In this document: in pieces, positions 27,001-36,064 of the stretch
How positions within the stretch are numbered: the stretch's first letter is position 1
How the letters are laid out: each line of letters opens with the position of its first letter
DNA from: Bacteroidota bacterium
GTDB lineage: Bacteria; Bacteroidota; Bacteroidia; Bacteroidales; GCA-2748055
Direction: 5' to 3'
Assembly (NCBI GenBank): GCA_024244665.1
Contig: JAAEOI010000446.1
Coordinates: forward strand, 1 to 46,122
Length of the DNA: 46,122 nt
Notes under the pieces: generated by a model
Seen by the model: only the letters and a program-made list of their open reading frames with translations
What the model was told of the DNA's origin: nothing
Databases searched by the model: none
Program-made: the position numbers and the translations under genes

Positions 27001-28087
27001 TGGTTAAATCCCCGCTTATCCGGTCAAGGATGGAATTGATTCCGGCATGCCTTATAAACCGGTTATTTTGTTGGTTCCAGATATTGATCCCCGAACCTGC
27101 GGTACCGATCCATAGATTATCCTGCCTGTCTTTATATGCACAGCTGATAAGGTTACTGGCAAGGCTACGTGATTTTCCTGGCTGATGATCCATATGAGTC
27201 AATTCATTTTCCAGGATATTATATCTGTATACGCCATCAGCTCCAATCCATATGTGCTGATAGGATTCCTCGACGATGCATTCGATCCTGGAATGAATCT
27301 CCATGCCGTTAATATCGCGTATGCGCTGGATCTTTTCTGTACTGTTCTTTTCATATTTTAACAGGCCCTGGTCAGTTCCCAACCAGTATATATCCTGGTT
27401 ATACCTAAAAACTTCCAGGATATTCTTTACATCGAAGCTATTGCAATCTTCAACCAGGACCATGGGGCTAAAATCATTTTCCCGGCTATCATATTTAAAA
27501 ACTCCCAGTTCCGCAATATTTATTAAAATCTCACTACCAAAGCAATGGATTGAATAGATCATCCTCTCGGTGGTACCATCGGCTGACCGGAAATGATAGG
27601 TTTCATATCTGTTTTCCTCCTTGATGTATCTGAATAATCCATTGCCAGTACCTATCCAGATATATCCGTTCTCATCCTGATCCAGGCAGTAAATATCCCT
27701 GGCCGGAATATCTATGGCCTGGAAATTGTCTTTTTCCCTGTTATACCGGCTCAGGCCCCGGTCGCCATACATGGAGCCTATCCATAGTTCATTATCCCTG
27801 TCCCTGATCATGCAATTTATCTGGTGGTATTCCAGCGTGGTGCTGTCCATAGGGTTACTCTTATAGACTTTCATCTGGTAACCGTTATAGCGGAACAGTC
27901 CACGTACGGTTCCAATCCATATATAGCCGGGATCATCCTGGAGAATACTGGTTATGCGCAAATTGGAAAGACCGGATTCTTTTCCGAGGTATTCAAATTC
28001 CAAATCATCGCTTTGGGAATAAGCAGATATGGAATTCAGAAACACAAGAAGGAAGAGAGCCAGAAGTCCGGGTAAATAGCGCTTCAT
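24026..28087 (-). CDS. Hybrid two-component system regulator (HTCS)
   Basis: A one-polypeptide sensor-regulator of ~1353 residues. The start is set at 28087 (MKRYLPGLLALFLLVFLNS, a signal peptide); the frame stays open to 28213, but that would run through the promoter element at 28176. Order of parts: a periplasmic two-bladed beta-propeller sensor made of many repeats of the IWIGT-GLFRY type (~25-705), a Y_Y_Y domain (~710-780), a membrane segment (~787-810), a histidine kinase with phosphoacceptor His848 in NISHEFKIPL, an ATPase domain with GTGIPEEEQDKIFDKFYQ, a receiver with Asp1154 in LIISDIMMPEMDG, and a C-terminal AraC-type DNA-binding domain (~1250-1352). HTCS proteins bind a glycan fragment and switch on the neighbouring PUL. 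The H-box reads FKIP rather than the common FRTP, a mild variation. Confidence 0.95.
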   Translation of the reverse strand: MKRYLPGLLALFLLVFLNSISAYSQSDDLEFEYLGKESGLSNLRITSILQDDPGYIWIGTVRGLFRYNGYQMKVYKSNPMDSTTLEYHQINCMIRDRDNELWIGSMYGDRGLSRYNREKDNFQAIDIPARDIYCLDQDENGYIWIGTGNGLFRYIKEENRYETYHFRSADGTTERMIYSIHCFGSEILINIAELGVFKYDSRENDFSPMVLVEDCNSFDVKNILEVFRYNQDIYWLGTDQGLLKYEKNSTEKIQRIRDINGMEIHSRIECIVEESYQHIWIGADGVYRYNILENELTHMDHQPGKSRSLASNLISCAYKDRQDNLWIGTAGSGINIWNQQNNRFIRHAGINSILDRISGDLTTLAYDDEENLWIGTRDKGIVVFDRNLNQIKDIHQQYPALENLKNEFVRTIEQGPDKKIWIGSTERNFTMIDPVNKENYNLIIEEGEEALGEKDMVTSVQPDGENRLWVGTGYNGLLLFDTESRKFIDYEGQKQMESYNITDLEKDSRGTIWIATHKNGVFKMEPGESIKRQVFDGIPLDIQKRANFITIYEGNENNLWFGTEFLGLIKLTPEGQSQVFDISQNLETNEISSISEDSYERLWIATTGGLARFEKSTNTIKHYNWRDGMASDEFNYNSSCYGSDNIIFLGGTNGLVSFVPETIRDNEYAPSVLIEALFVGNREVEVGEEGSILTRALSLTEKITLKYSQNDIGFEIVALNLVAPAKNHYQYKLEGFNPEWIDIGNRRRFDFTNLRFGSYTLHIKGSNNDQLWSKESSSLNIRILPPFWLTWWALIIYLLLTISLIYVTYREIRHRIRLKNQVTRQNIEQQHQEDMTNMKIQFFTNISHEFKIPLSLIISPIEEALQDYKGPTELRKKLQLIRSSAARLLRLVTLLIDFRKAEQDVLSLKKGKADLLSLCSTTVESFRSLASRDNKLMEVRCDLQACIFEFDMGKIERVLYNLIDNALRHTTTRDEIIVSVSVAKDTDKVILEVKDTGTGIPEEEQDKIFDKFYQAETVANETSVSMGSGIGLYICRKIIELHDGEIKVKSEAGQGTAIIITLPARELSTSSDGLISTDSKYITQSSDFFMPTEALVPPNLSDNAPLVLIIEDHKELADHIQKLLWNYYRTEKAYDGKEGLELARKIIPDLIISDIMMPEMDGILLCKKIKGDSALDNIPIILLSAKSDMESKLHGFELGADDFIEKPFLPQHLQSRVHNLIRSREKLKARFSDEKKLKPKMAGVNHVDREFLEKAFYKIEQNIGNSEYHVNELSMEMGLSRVHFYRRFKELTSMTPKDYFKETRLKEAVRLLEEDQNSISEIAYMIGFNTPSSFTVAFKGFYGVSPKEYKGKK

Positions 28088-28495
28088 TTTTATAGCAGGA
28101 TTAATTGAGTTCTGTTTCGCTGTATCATTTGCAGTGAAATTTTGTAACAAAATAAACAAAACTCGTTGATTGGTGCAAATATAGTTCGTTTTTGTTGTCT
28201 TGTGTGAAAGCACACTTTTGGATTTTAGTTGTATGCAAATGGATCTGTTCCGGGTAGACTGTAAAGTGAGCTTAAGTCCTTGTTATGCAGGTCCGGGGTG
28301 TAATTTTGTCTTGAGCTGATGGATATTCAGGTCATGCATTAGTTTCTGTTAATTTGTATCATTTTCAAAATACTGAGGTAACAAATAGAAAAAAAGAAAA
28401 GCGGTATTTCAAGGAATAGATTTTTGTTAAAAAGAGACACGGTGACTTTTGCAATACTTTTACCATTGATAACTATTCACTAAAAAAATAGATTT
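28088..28495. other. Divergent intergenic region between regulator and large surface protein
   Basis: These ~408 bases separate two divergently transcribed genes and hold no gene I can support. The minus-strand promoter element at 28176-28183 lies here. For the plus-strand gene I see AT-rich sequence with TTTTG at 28447-28451 and TACTTTTA at 28455-28462, neither of which makes a well-spaced -33/-7 pair. The AraC domain of the regulator would be expected to bind here or before base 32501, but I see no clear repeat that marks an operator. Confidence 0.5.
28176..28183 (-). promoter_or_regulatory. Bacteroidota -7 promoter element for the HTCS gene
   Basis: On the minus strand this reads TATATTTG, a full match to the Bacteroidota -7 consensus TAnnTTTG. 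A partial -33 element (TTTC) lies ~22 bases upstream. The site is ~88 bases before the start codon at 28087, so it supports that start over the one at 28213. Confidence 0.55.
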
Positions 28496-31400
28496 ATGAA
28501 AAAACTGAAACTTTTGTTTTCTGCACTTCTTCTGGGGTGCATGCTCGGACTCTCAGCGCAGGCTCCGGGTTTAATCTTCTCCGAGTGGACCATGTGCCAG
28601 GATGTGTACAGCCAGTACATGGAGCTCACGAACATGGAAGATACAGCCATTAACCTGAATGATTTCCAGATCACCCACTATGGCTGGTGGGATGCGATTC
28701 CTGCCGGGACTACCAATCCCGCCAACAGAATCAAGCAAAACCTTCCTTTTAAAAATTACTATGTAGGGGCGGATTCCATGCTCGGACCAAAGGAATCCAT
28801 CGTTATTGCAGTAAAATCTGAAAGAATCTGGGAAGAAACCGGATTTACGACTGACCGGGATCCTGTTGTGGATATTGCTGACCTGCTGGTTTATGTACCT
28901 GATCACGGACTGGCCGTGGATGTTAAGGACAGTGTTACCCATGCATGGGTCTTCCGTGGTGGACTTGGTGATGAAGCTACTTATCTGTTTTATTTCCTTC
29001 CCAATGGAGATTCCATCCCTGTGGATGCCATTAATAATAATATAGATCCGGCTACCAATAAGATTATCCGGCAGGTACAATCCTCTATTGCCGGTGTAGA
29101 CCGTGCCAACCGTCACCATGCCATGGTCCGCAAGGCCAATATCACCAGCGGTAACCTGAACTGGGACCTGGCCCGGGGTACAGACCTCACCGACTCAGAA
29201 TGGCTGCCCATTCCATACGATTCATACAATGCCAACTGGAACCCTTCCCTTTTTACCACTGTTGGGACCCATGGGGATAACAGCATTGATTTCGACAGTG
29301 AAACACTGGCCATCGACCATGATAATAAAACCATTACGGTTCCATGGGGATACCGCAGGGCCACATTCAACACCGGCGGTTCACAGAGCTATGGTATTGC
29401 TGCTGAGATAGATTTCGGTCAGGGCATGTCCTACTGGTACCATGAGCATGCCGACTCTTCTTCTTCTGCATGCCAGGATGGTGACCTGCTGGAGGTATAT
29501 GCCTGCGGCAATGACCTGGAAAAGGCGGTTTATTCCATTGTTGCTGCACCTGCTGCTGATAATAATGCCCTGGTCCTCCCGAAAAGAACCTTCGATGATG
29601 AGACCAACATGGCCTGGGCCTGGGGAGGAGCTGGTGATGTGCCCGCAACCCTTGCAGAACCTTATACCGTTACTGAAGGTATGCCTGGTATGGATACCAT
29701 CAGCGGGATTGTATTCGCTGAACGAACCGATACCCTGATGACATACATTGAAATCGCGCCTGAGGCAACGTCTTCTTTTGTATTTGTGGATGGAGAAGAC
29801 CGTGTTGACCTTAAGGAGGGTGATATTCTAAGGATCACCGCCAAGGATGGTAGCACCAAGGACTACTACCTGGCACTTGAGGAGCTGGAAAAGAGTGAGA
29901 ATGCCAACCTGGCATCCATCACCTGGCCGGAGCTTCCCTACGAAATGGATGGATGGAACGGGGATACAATTCCCGGATTCGCTCCCGGTGTGGTCCAGTA
30001 TAATTTTACCGTGCCTTACGGGATCAATAACATCCCTGCTTTGGCCGTTACTGCCGAAGACATGAATGCCTTAGTAAAGGTGGAACGGGCTACTGATATT
30101 GGCGGAAGCTTTGAGGACAGGACCACCACCATTACCGTGACTTCACAGGACAGCTCTGTGGTGAAGGTATACGCTGTGATCTTTGAGGCTGAAAAGCTGG
30201 AGGATGATCTTCAACCCTTCAAGGCCGAACCCATCATCTCTGAATTTGTACTTCCCTGGACCCGGACCTTCTATGTGGAGATAGCCAATGTGGGGAACCA
30301 GGATATTGACCTGAGCGAGTATGTCTTTATAAATTCTTTCAGCGATAATCCTGCTAACGCTATTTCGGAACAAGCAGATCCGCTGGACAGTGCAGTATCC
30401 TATACCAGGCGCTATGCCAAGTATATCCCGGGATATAAGTACGGTTCCTACGACGAGTGGAAGGAGACTCCTGGTGCAGTGAAGCTTGACCCGGACATGG
30501 ATCCCATCCTGAAAGCGGGTGAGTGTTTTGTAATGGGTGGTATGAAGAAGGAATTCCTGGACGAAAATAATGGTGCCTATACCGATCCTTCCAAATATGA
30601 TATTCATTGGAGTGAAGATCCCTATGCAAACATTCACGGGGATATGCTTCCTACTCCGGCATGGGCCATGGAAGCTTTCCCGAGAGCTGCTGCCTGGGCA
30701 GGCGCAAGCATGTATATTTTTAAGATCAACCCGGACTCTGCTGCTGCGATCTATGACGGATCAAAGGGCATTAGCGATCCCGGCGATTTTATACTGGTTG
30801 ACCGACTGGGTGGAGAGGCAGGTACAGCATGGAATGTTGCTGGGAATGCTTTCAATAATGGTCAGGGCATCTGGAGAAAACCGCATGCTTATCTGCCTTA
30901 TACTGATCCTAAGGGCGGCTTTGGTACCAATGCTGATGACAGTGACTGGATATGGGATAAGTGGCAAAACAGACTTCCCGGTGCAGGTAACATGGAGAAG
31001 ATAGGGGATATGCAGCGTGACCTGAAAAACTATACCCACGATGCGATAACCTTTTACATGTCTTTCGTGAACTCCACGGCATATATTGTGGATGCAGGAT
31101 ACGAAGGAAACCTGGAGATTACGGGTGTGCTTCCCAATACCAATGTGACTAGCCTGGAAAGCAACATCATTAAGATGGATGACGGACAGGTATTGAAGGT
31201 CCTGAGTTCTGCCACCGCTGGAGATACGCTTGCAGCAGCTGATATGGTTACCCAGGGTGATACCCTGCTGGTGATCTCTGCCAATGGCGAGAATAAAACC
31301 AAATACTATATGAATGTGGGTGCACTGGACAGTGATGCTGTTCTTGTTGCCAAGGATGGTTCAGGTTATGTGGTTGACATAAACGGCGAAACGGCTTCCA

Positions 31401-32401
31401 TTACAGGGGTTGCTTTTGAATCAAGCCTGGACGAGATACTTTCCAAGCTGGAGAAGCCCGCTCTGGCCCTTCTGAATGTGGTGGATGCTGAGAATAACCT
31501 GGTTCCCCTTAAGGTCTTGAACCTGAGTGATAGTACTTATAAGGAAACCTTATTCACAGGCGGCGTTTTCCTGGAGGTGGTAGCCCAGGATAAGAGCAAG
31601 ATTACCTACGAGCTGATAGCGAATGTGGCTTCCAGCGATGCTTGGCTCTCTTCGAACAGCTACACTGTCAACCAGCTTAACAAGGGAATCTATGATGTGC
31701 CCGAGGGAGTTTCCGTGGAGATCTTCATGAGCAATATCTTTGCTGCCGGAGGTGCTACACTGGAGCTCTTGGATAAGGCTGAATTCAGCAGGGATTCCGG
31801 TTATATCGCACTGGATGATATTATCCGTGTAACATCGGAGGATGGTTCAAGCGTAGTGGATTACACCCTGAGGTTAATTGGATATGAAGAAAGTTCTTTA
31901 GCTTATGTGACATCGGAGATCTATACTGTTGATGCCGATGCCAAGAGTATTGGCGACATACCAAAGGATACTGATGTGGACGCTTTCCTTGGAAATGTGG
32001 TGCCTGCGCTAGGAGCCCATATGGTTCTTAAGGATGCCGCCGGGGCTGATAAAGTATCAGGAATGATCCTTACAGGAGATGTTCTGAGTGTAAGCTCAGA
32101 GGATGGATCAAATTCGGTAGACTATACAACAGATGTACTTGTTTCCACTGAACTCAATGTTTTTGAAGGTGTGAATGTATATCCTAATCCGGTTAGTGAT
32201 GTCCTGAATATCACCGGACTGAAACAGCAAACCAGGGTTGAGCTGATCAGTCTTGCCGGACAGGTTCTCAGAAGCGATCTGACTTCAGATAATGCTTATG
32301 TATTGGACATGAGCAGTCAGAGAGCCGGGTACTATATTCTGAGAATCTCAGACAGCGATCAGAATACCAGGGTATTCAACATTGTCTGTACCAAACAATA
32401 A
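28496..32401 (+). CDS. Large T9SS-secreted protein with lamin-tail-like domains and beta repeats
   Basis: A 1301-residue protein with a signal peptide (~1-22, ending LSAQ). Residues ~24-200 and again from ~578 resemble lamin-tail domains: LIFSEW...YMELTN...INLNDFQI and IISEFV...YVEIANVGNQDIDLSEYVF. Between and after them, a short motif of the form V-T-x-x-D-G-S-x-x-x-x-Y recurs near residues 446, 546, 926, 1028, 1113 and 1199 (ITAKDGSTKDYY, VTSQDSS, VISANGENKTKYY, VVAQDKSKITY, VTSEDGSSVVDY, VSSEDGSNSVDY), marking about six small beta domains. The end (~1220-1301) is a T9SS sorting domain (VNVYPNPVSDVLNITG). No catalytic motif was recognised. It probably works at the cell surface as a binder or scaffold. 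It is divergent from the regulator and ends at a strong terminator, so it is its own transcription unit. Confidence 0.82.
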   Translation: MKKLKLLFSALLLGCMLGLSAQAPGLIFSEWTMCQDVYSQYMELTNMEDTAINLNDFQITHYGWWDAIPAGTTNPANRIKQNLPFKNYYVGADSMLGPKESIVIAVKSERIWEETGFTTDRDPVVDIADLLVYVPDHGLAVDVKDSVTHAWVFRGGLGDEATYLFYFLPNGDSIPVDAINNNIDPATNKIIRQVQSSIAGVDRANRHHAMVRKANITSGNLNWDLARGTDLTDSEWLPIPYDSYNANWNPSLFTTVGTHGDNSIDFDSETLAIDHDNKTITVPWGYRRATFNTGGSQSYGIAAEIDFGQGMSYWYHEHADSSSSACQDGDLLEVYACGNDLEKAVYSIVAAPAADNNALVLPKRTFDDETNMAWAWGGAGDVPATLAEPYTVTEGMPGMDTISGIVFAERTDTLMTYIEIAPEATSSFVFVDGEDRVDLKEGDILRITAKDGSTKDYYLALEELEKSENANLASITWPELPYEMDGWNGDTIPGFAPGVVQYNFTVPYGINNIPALAVTAEDMNALVKVERATDIGGSFEDRTTTITVTSQDSSVVKVYAVIFEAEKLEDDLQPFKAEPIISEFVLPWTRTFYVEIANVGNQDIDLSEYVFINSFSDNPANAISEQADPLDSAVSYTRRYAKYIPGYKYGSYDEWKETPGAVKLDPDMDPILKAGECFVMGGMKKEFLDENNGAYTDPSKYDIHWSEDPYANIHGDMLPTPAWAMEAFPRAAAWAGASMYIFKINPDSAAAIYDGSKGISDPGDFILVDRLGGEAGTAWNVAGNAFNNGQGIWRKPHAYLPYTDPKGGFGTNADDSDWIWDKWQNRLPGAGNMEKIGDMQRDLKNYTHDAITFYMSFVNSTAYIVDAGYEGNLEITGVLPNTNVTSLESNIIKMDDGQVLKVLSSATAGDTLAAADMVTQGDTLLVISANGENKTKYYMNVGALDSDAVLVAKDGSGYVVDINGETASITGVAFESSLDEILSKLEKPALALLNVVDAENNLVPLKVLNLSDSTYKETLFTGGVFLEVVAQDKSKITYELIANVASSDAWLSSNSYTVNQLNKGIYDVPEGVSVEIFMSNIFAAGGATLELLDKAEFSRDSGYIALDDIIRVTSEDGSSVVDYTLRLIGYEESSLAYVTSEIYTVDADAKSIGDIPKDTDVDAFLGNVVPALGAHMVLKDAAGADKVSGMILTGDVLSVSSEDGSNSVDYTTDVLVSTELNVFEGVNVYPNPVSDVLNITGLKQQTRVELISLAGQVLRSDLTSDNAYVLDMSSQRAGYYILRISDSDQNTRVFNIVCTKQ

Positions 32402-32407
32402 TAAGTA

Positions 32408-32427
32408 GTAGTAGTTAGTAGTAGTTA
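32408..32427. repeat. Two tandem 10-base repeats after a stop codon
   Basis: GTAGTAGTTA is present twice in a row directly after the stop of the lamin-tail protein and just before its terminator. It adds several TAG codons but no other visible function. Confidence 0.5.
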
Positions 32428-32436
32428 GTTTTTCTC

Positions 32437-32475
32437 ATCAACCGGGACAACATAATCTGTCCCGGTTGATTTTTC
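32437..32475 (+). terminator. Rho-independent terminator
   Basis: The stem is ATCAACCGGGACA paired with TGTCCCGGTTGAT (13 bp, perfect), with the loop ACATAATC, followed by TTTT. It ends the lamin-tail protein transcript and separates it from the operon that starts at 32501. Confidence 0.9.
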
Positions 32476-32500
32476 AAATCTTCGATTCAAGGGAACTGTA

Positions 32501-33736
32501 ATGAAAATGTTTTCATTGTATATCACGGTTATGTTCATGCTGATTCTTGCAAGTTCGTGCAAGATCCGCACTGAAATTGATAGCAAGGAGGATTTGAGCA
32601 GGGGGGACTATTGTGTTGCATGCTATTACCAGCCATTTTATCATCAGGATCCCAGGGCAGTAAGAGAGTATGGAATGGGGTGGACTGGATGGGAAGTGCT
32701 TGAAAATTACAGGTCTCAGTCTGAAGGAAATCTTCAGCCCGGGATTCCCATGTGGGATTACACCGATGACTCCAATCCCAGGGATATGGAACTTAAGATC
32801 GATGCGGCAGCTGATCATGGCGTGGATGTATTTATTTTTGACTGGTACTATAACAATGACGGGCCCTTCTTACAGGGGGCTATTGAGCAGGGTTATTTCC
32901 CTGCAAGAAATAATGACAGGATGAAATTTGCGCTGGTTTGGATGAATCAGGACCTGATGGATCTGTCGGGCGCAGATAAAGATCAAATGTTGCACGGTGA
33001 AGGACAGGATGTGTTTTTTCAAAGCCTCATAAGCTCACAGACCTGGGATGAAATGACAGATTATATTGTAAACAGGTATTTTAAACATTCTTCCTACTGG
33101 AGCTTAAATGAGGCTCCATACTTTTCTATATTTGACCTCTCCAATTTCCTGGAAAGTTTTGGCAGTATCGATAAGGCCAAAGGCGCAATAGAGATTCTCA
33201 GAAATAAAGCAAAGAAAGCCGGTTTTAAGGATGTGCAGCTGAATCTGGTGCAAAGAGGGAGCTGTGTCCTGCCCTCCGGCAAGAGAGTTGAAGAGAGAAA
33301 ATGGATGAAACTCATTGCGGAAATGGGATTTACATCGACAAGCACTTTTTCGTGGACTGAGATTGAAGAAGGGGATAAACAAATATTATCCTATGATGAA
33401 TTAAAAGAAGCCTATTTTACTTATGTAGAAGAAACAGTTGATGGCAAGTCTCTTCCCTATTTTCCCAGCATGACCATGGGATGGAATTCTTTCCGGGGGA
33501 GAGGGCAGGCCAGTGACAATACTCCGGAAAAATTTAGAGTTGCTCTTAATGAAATGAAACTCTTGCTTGATAAGCATCCATCATGTAACAATACACTGAT
33601 TATCAATTCATGGAACGATTGGATTAAGGGTTGCTACCTTGAGCCGGATACAACGAATGGAATGGCCTACCTGGAGGCCCTGAGAATGGTTTTTAAAAAT
33701 GATCAGCTTGGACAATATACAACAGAAACTAAATAG
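32501..33736 (+). CDS. GH99/WbsX-like lipoprotein glycoside hydrolase
   Basis: A lipoprotein (signal ending LASSC, Cys20) of 411 aa. The mature protein opens with VACYYQPFYHQDP and GWTGWEVLENY, continues with AADHGVDVFIFDWYYNND, and ends with INSWNDWIKGCYLEPDTTNG. This set of motifs is typical of the WbsX/GH99-like family, relatives of endo-alpha-mannosidases, whose members occur both in O-antigen loci and in glycan-degrading loci. In this PUL a surface endo-acting glycosidase is the natural reading, but activity is inferred. It is the first gene after a terminator and starts a run of very closely spaced genes: the next begins 6 bases after its stop. Confidence 0.75.
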   Translation: MKMFSLYITVMFMLILASSCKIRTEIDSKEDLSRGDYCVACYYQPFYHQDPRAVREYGMGWTGWEVLENYRSQSEGNLQPGIPMWDYTDDSNPRDMELKIDAAADHGVDVFIFDWYYNNDGPFLQGAIEQGYFPARNNDRMKFALVWMNQDLMDLSGADKDQMLHGEGQDVFFQSLISSQTWDEMTDYIVNRYFKHSSYWSLNEAPYFSIFDLSNFLESFGSIDKAKGAIEILRNKAKKAGFKDVQLNLVQRGSCVLPSGKRVEERKWMKLIAEMGFTSTSTFSWTEIEEGDKQILSYDELKEAYFTYVEETVDGKSLPYFPSMTMGWNSFRGRGQASDNTPEKFRVALNEMKLLLDKHPSCNNTLIINSWNDWIKGCYLEPDTTNGMAYLEALRMVFKNDQLGQYTTETK

Positions 33737-33742
33737 TAGCTT

Positions 33743-36064
33743 GTGAAACTTACCATTAATAATAGAATAAGCCGGTTCCTTTTCCTGATTCTGTTTTCAG
33801 GAATTATGATCCTCTCTTGTGATGATCTCACAGATCATGAGAAGTTTACCAAGCCTGAATGGCTGGCTGGGAAGCTATATACACAGATCAGTTCCTTTGA
33901 AGACCTGTCTGTTTTTACTTCCATGCTTCAAAACACAGGCTATGATACTGTGCTGGACCTTACAGGTAGTTTTGCGGTTTTTGCTCCTACCGACGAGGCA
34001 TTCCAGCAATGGTTCAATGAACATCCGGAACTTGCCGGGGATATTTCAAATCTGCCTGTTGATCAACAAAAGTCTATGGTCCAGTATCACATCCTTCAAA
34101 ACCGCTGGAGTAAAAAACAGATGCAGTCACTAGATATTTATGGCTGGATTGACAGGGATGATCCCGGTAACGATAAACCCAGGGCCTATAAACGACAAAG
34201 TATATACCAGCAGCCCGACAGGAAATACTGGATAAGAAGAGATGATGAAGCGGAGTATATTGTTGATTCCCTCGAATCCAGCGAGTATAAGATGGCCTAT
34301 TCAAGTTCTCGGAAATATCTTCCGCTTTTTTATGATGAATACTTTGACATTCATAATCTTAACGGCGAGGACTATGAGTTTTATTATGACCGTTCCTATG
34401 AGCCTGGCAATGTGTATATCGCTAATGCCAGGACGCTTAATGATGAGATCCCTGCCGAAAACGGATTTATCTACAAGATTGACCAGGTGATCCGATTACC
34501 ATTTAATGCAGAAGAATTGTTATCCAGGGAAAACGGGGGGAGGACCACATCTGCTTTCCTGGAAATGATATATGAGTTTCCTGAGTTTTCAGTAAACGAC
34601 GAAGCCACATTCCAGCAAAGTGAAGCCAGGGAAGGAGGCGAATTTGATACACTGTACAACCTGGATTACCCGAGATTGAGTTTTAATATCCAGGAAGAGC
34701 TTACTGGTCCGACCACAAGTAGCTCACGCTATACACTGCGTTACCAGAATGGGATTACTGTCCCGTCCGATGAAGCATTCCAGGACTTTATATATTCCGT
34801 ACTCACTGTAAATAGCGGGTATCCACACTATCCCGATTTTGAAAGTGTGCCCGTAAATGTCCGGAGCCTGATCCTGGATGCGCATATGAGTGATGAAGCC
34901 ATATACAGATCAGATTTGACCAAAGGATTCACGAATCATGCGGGGGACAAGGTATATATTGATGAAGGCAATATTGCTTTTAAGTATTATGGCAGTAATG
35001 CGACATTTATGGTCCTGGATGAAGCCATCAGCCCGAGGGCTCTGACCAGTGTTGCCGGTCCCATATACCTTCGGCCCGGATTCTCAATATTGATGTATGC
35101 CCTGGAATCTTCCAATACCCTGTCTGCCCTGAAGAAAGCCAATGCAGATTATGTCGTGTTTGCTCCCCCGGATATCAGCCTCCTGGCCGATTCTTCCCTC
35201 CTTTTGAACTGGATCAATAAGCAAGAGAACAAGTACTACTTCAAGGCGCTGGATAGAGGCTCGGATTTCATGGAAAGGGTGGACAATTATACGCTGAAAA
35301 AAAGGATTCTGAACCAGGTAGCCATCAGCAGGCCCACCGGAGCTGCCCGGAAGGAATTTATAGAGAACCTGGCGGGCAATTTTATTGTGTTTGACAATGT
35401 AAATAACACTGCAAGCGGTGGATTGGGAAACACTTTCGGATACCGTGGAGATTCTGCGGTCCATTCTGAACCTTTGAGGCTGGAAGAAGAAACCGACAAC
35501 GGGATCACCTACCAGTTCGACAGCTGGTTCAGGACGCCTACCACGGATATGTACACAAGGTTGTCGGCATTCCCTGTATTTATGGATTTACTGCTCAAGG
35601 CGAAGCTTGCAAGTGATGTATACTATGATCTGCCCTTTCTGGTTGATGGTGCCCATTATACTGTCTTTGTACCCAGTGAAGAGGCCCTGCTGAATTCAGG
35701 TGCCGATGAACTATCCATTTCAGACCTTCAGCAATTCCTGAAATATCATTTTGTCCGGGGAGAGCGAATGTGGACAGACGGATCAAACCCGTCAGGCAGG
35801 TATGAAACCCTCAGAATTGATGAAAGTTCAAGCCCATCCAAGATTCTGTATTCGAGTCTGAACATTGAGACAGGATATGACTACATCAACATATTAAGAG
35901 CTGATAACAGCCTTTATTGTAACATTCCCGAAGATGAAGAAAGAACCAATTATATGGCTGCTTCCTGTATAGTTGAAAAAGACCCAGGACCACATGATTA
36001 TATTATCACCGGTGTCATTCATGAGATTGACAGCGTGTTAACGAAAGACCAGTTAGCCAGATGA
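33743..36064 (+). CDS. Multi-domain fasciclin (FAS1) lipoprotein upstream of SusC
   Basis: A 773-residue lipoprotein (signal ending MILSC, Cys26) that starts at GTG 33743. Recognisable FAS1 signatures are TGSFAVFAPTDEAFQQWF (~75-90) and HYTVFVPSEEALL (~645-657), with weaker copies from ~265 and from ~445 (ADYVVFAPPDISLL), so I count about four FAS1-type domains with long insertions. FAS1 domains usually mediate adhesion or ligand binding; no catalytic role is expected. Position fits a surface glycan-binding or transporter-assembly protein: the stop overlaps the SusC start by 4 bases (ATGA), which implies coupled synthesis with the transporter. The same kind of lipoprotein recurs twice after SusD. 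Confidence 0.82.
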   Translation: MKLTINNRISRFLFLILFSGIMILSCDDLTDHEKFTKPEWLAGKLYTQISSFEDLSVFTSMLQNTGYDTVLDLTGSFAVFAPTDEAFQQWFNEHPELAGDISNLPVDQQKSMVQYHILQNRWSKKQMQSLDIYGWIDRDDPGNDKPRAYKRQSIYQQPDRKYWIRRDDEAEYIVDSLESSEYKMAYSSSRKYLPLFYDEYFDIHNLNGEDYEFYYDRSYEPGNVYIANARTLNDEIPAENGFIYKIDQVIRLPFNAEELLSRENGGRTTSAFLEMIYEFPEFSVNDEATFQQSEAREGGEFDTLYNLDYPRLSFNIQEELTGPTTSSSRYTLRYQNGITVPSDEAFQDFIYSVLTVNSGYPHYPDFESVPVNVRSLILDAHMSDEAIYRSDLTKGFTNHAGDKVYIDEGNIAFKYYGSNATFMVLDEAISPRALTSVAGPIYLRPGFSILMYALESSNTLSALKKANADYVVFAPPDISLLADSSLLLNWINKQENKYYFKALDRGSDFMERVDNYTLKKRILNQVAISRPTGAARKEFIENLAGNFIVFDNVNNTASGGLGNTFGYRGDSAVHSEPLRLEEETDNGITYQFDSWFRTPTTDMYTRLSAFPVFMDLLLKAKLASDVYYDLPFLVDGAHYTVFVPSEEALLNSGADELSISDLQQFLKYHFVRGERMWTDGSNPSGRYETLRIDESSSPSKILYSSLNIETGYDYINILRADNSLYCNIPEDEERTNYMAASCIVEKDPGPHDYIITGVIHEIDSVLTKDQLAR

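Noticed and set aside
24026..28087. Many IWIGT repeats considered as a possible tandem DNA repeat
   Set aside because: They are the normal propeller blades of an HTCS sensor and have diverged at the DNA level.
28088..28213. Longer N-terminus for the regulator, starting at 28213
   Set aside because: The added residues lack a signal character, a clean signal peptide starts at 28087, and a good -7 promoter element lies inside the proposed extension.
32501..33736. O-antigen or capsule biosynthesis role for the WbsX-like protein
   Set aside because: It has a lipoprotein signal and sits at the head of a SusCD operon with no glycosyltransferases nearby, so a degradative role fits better.
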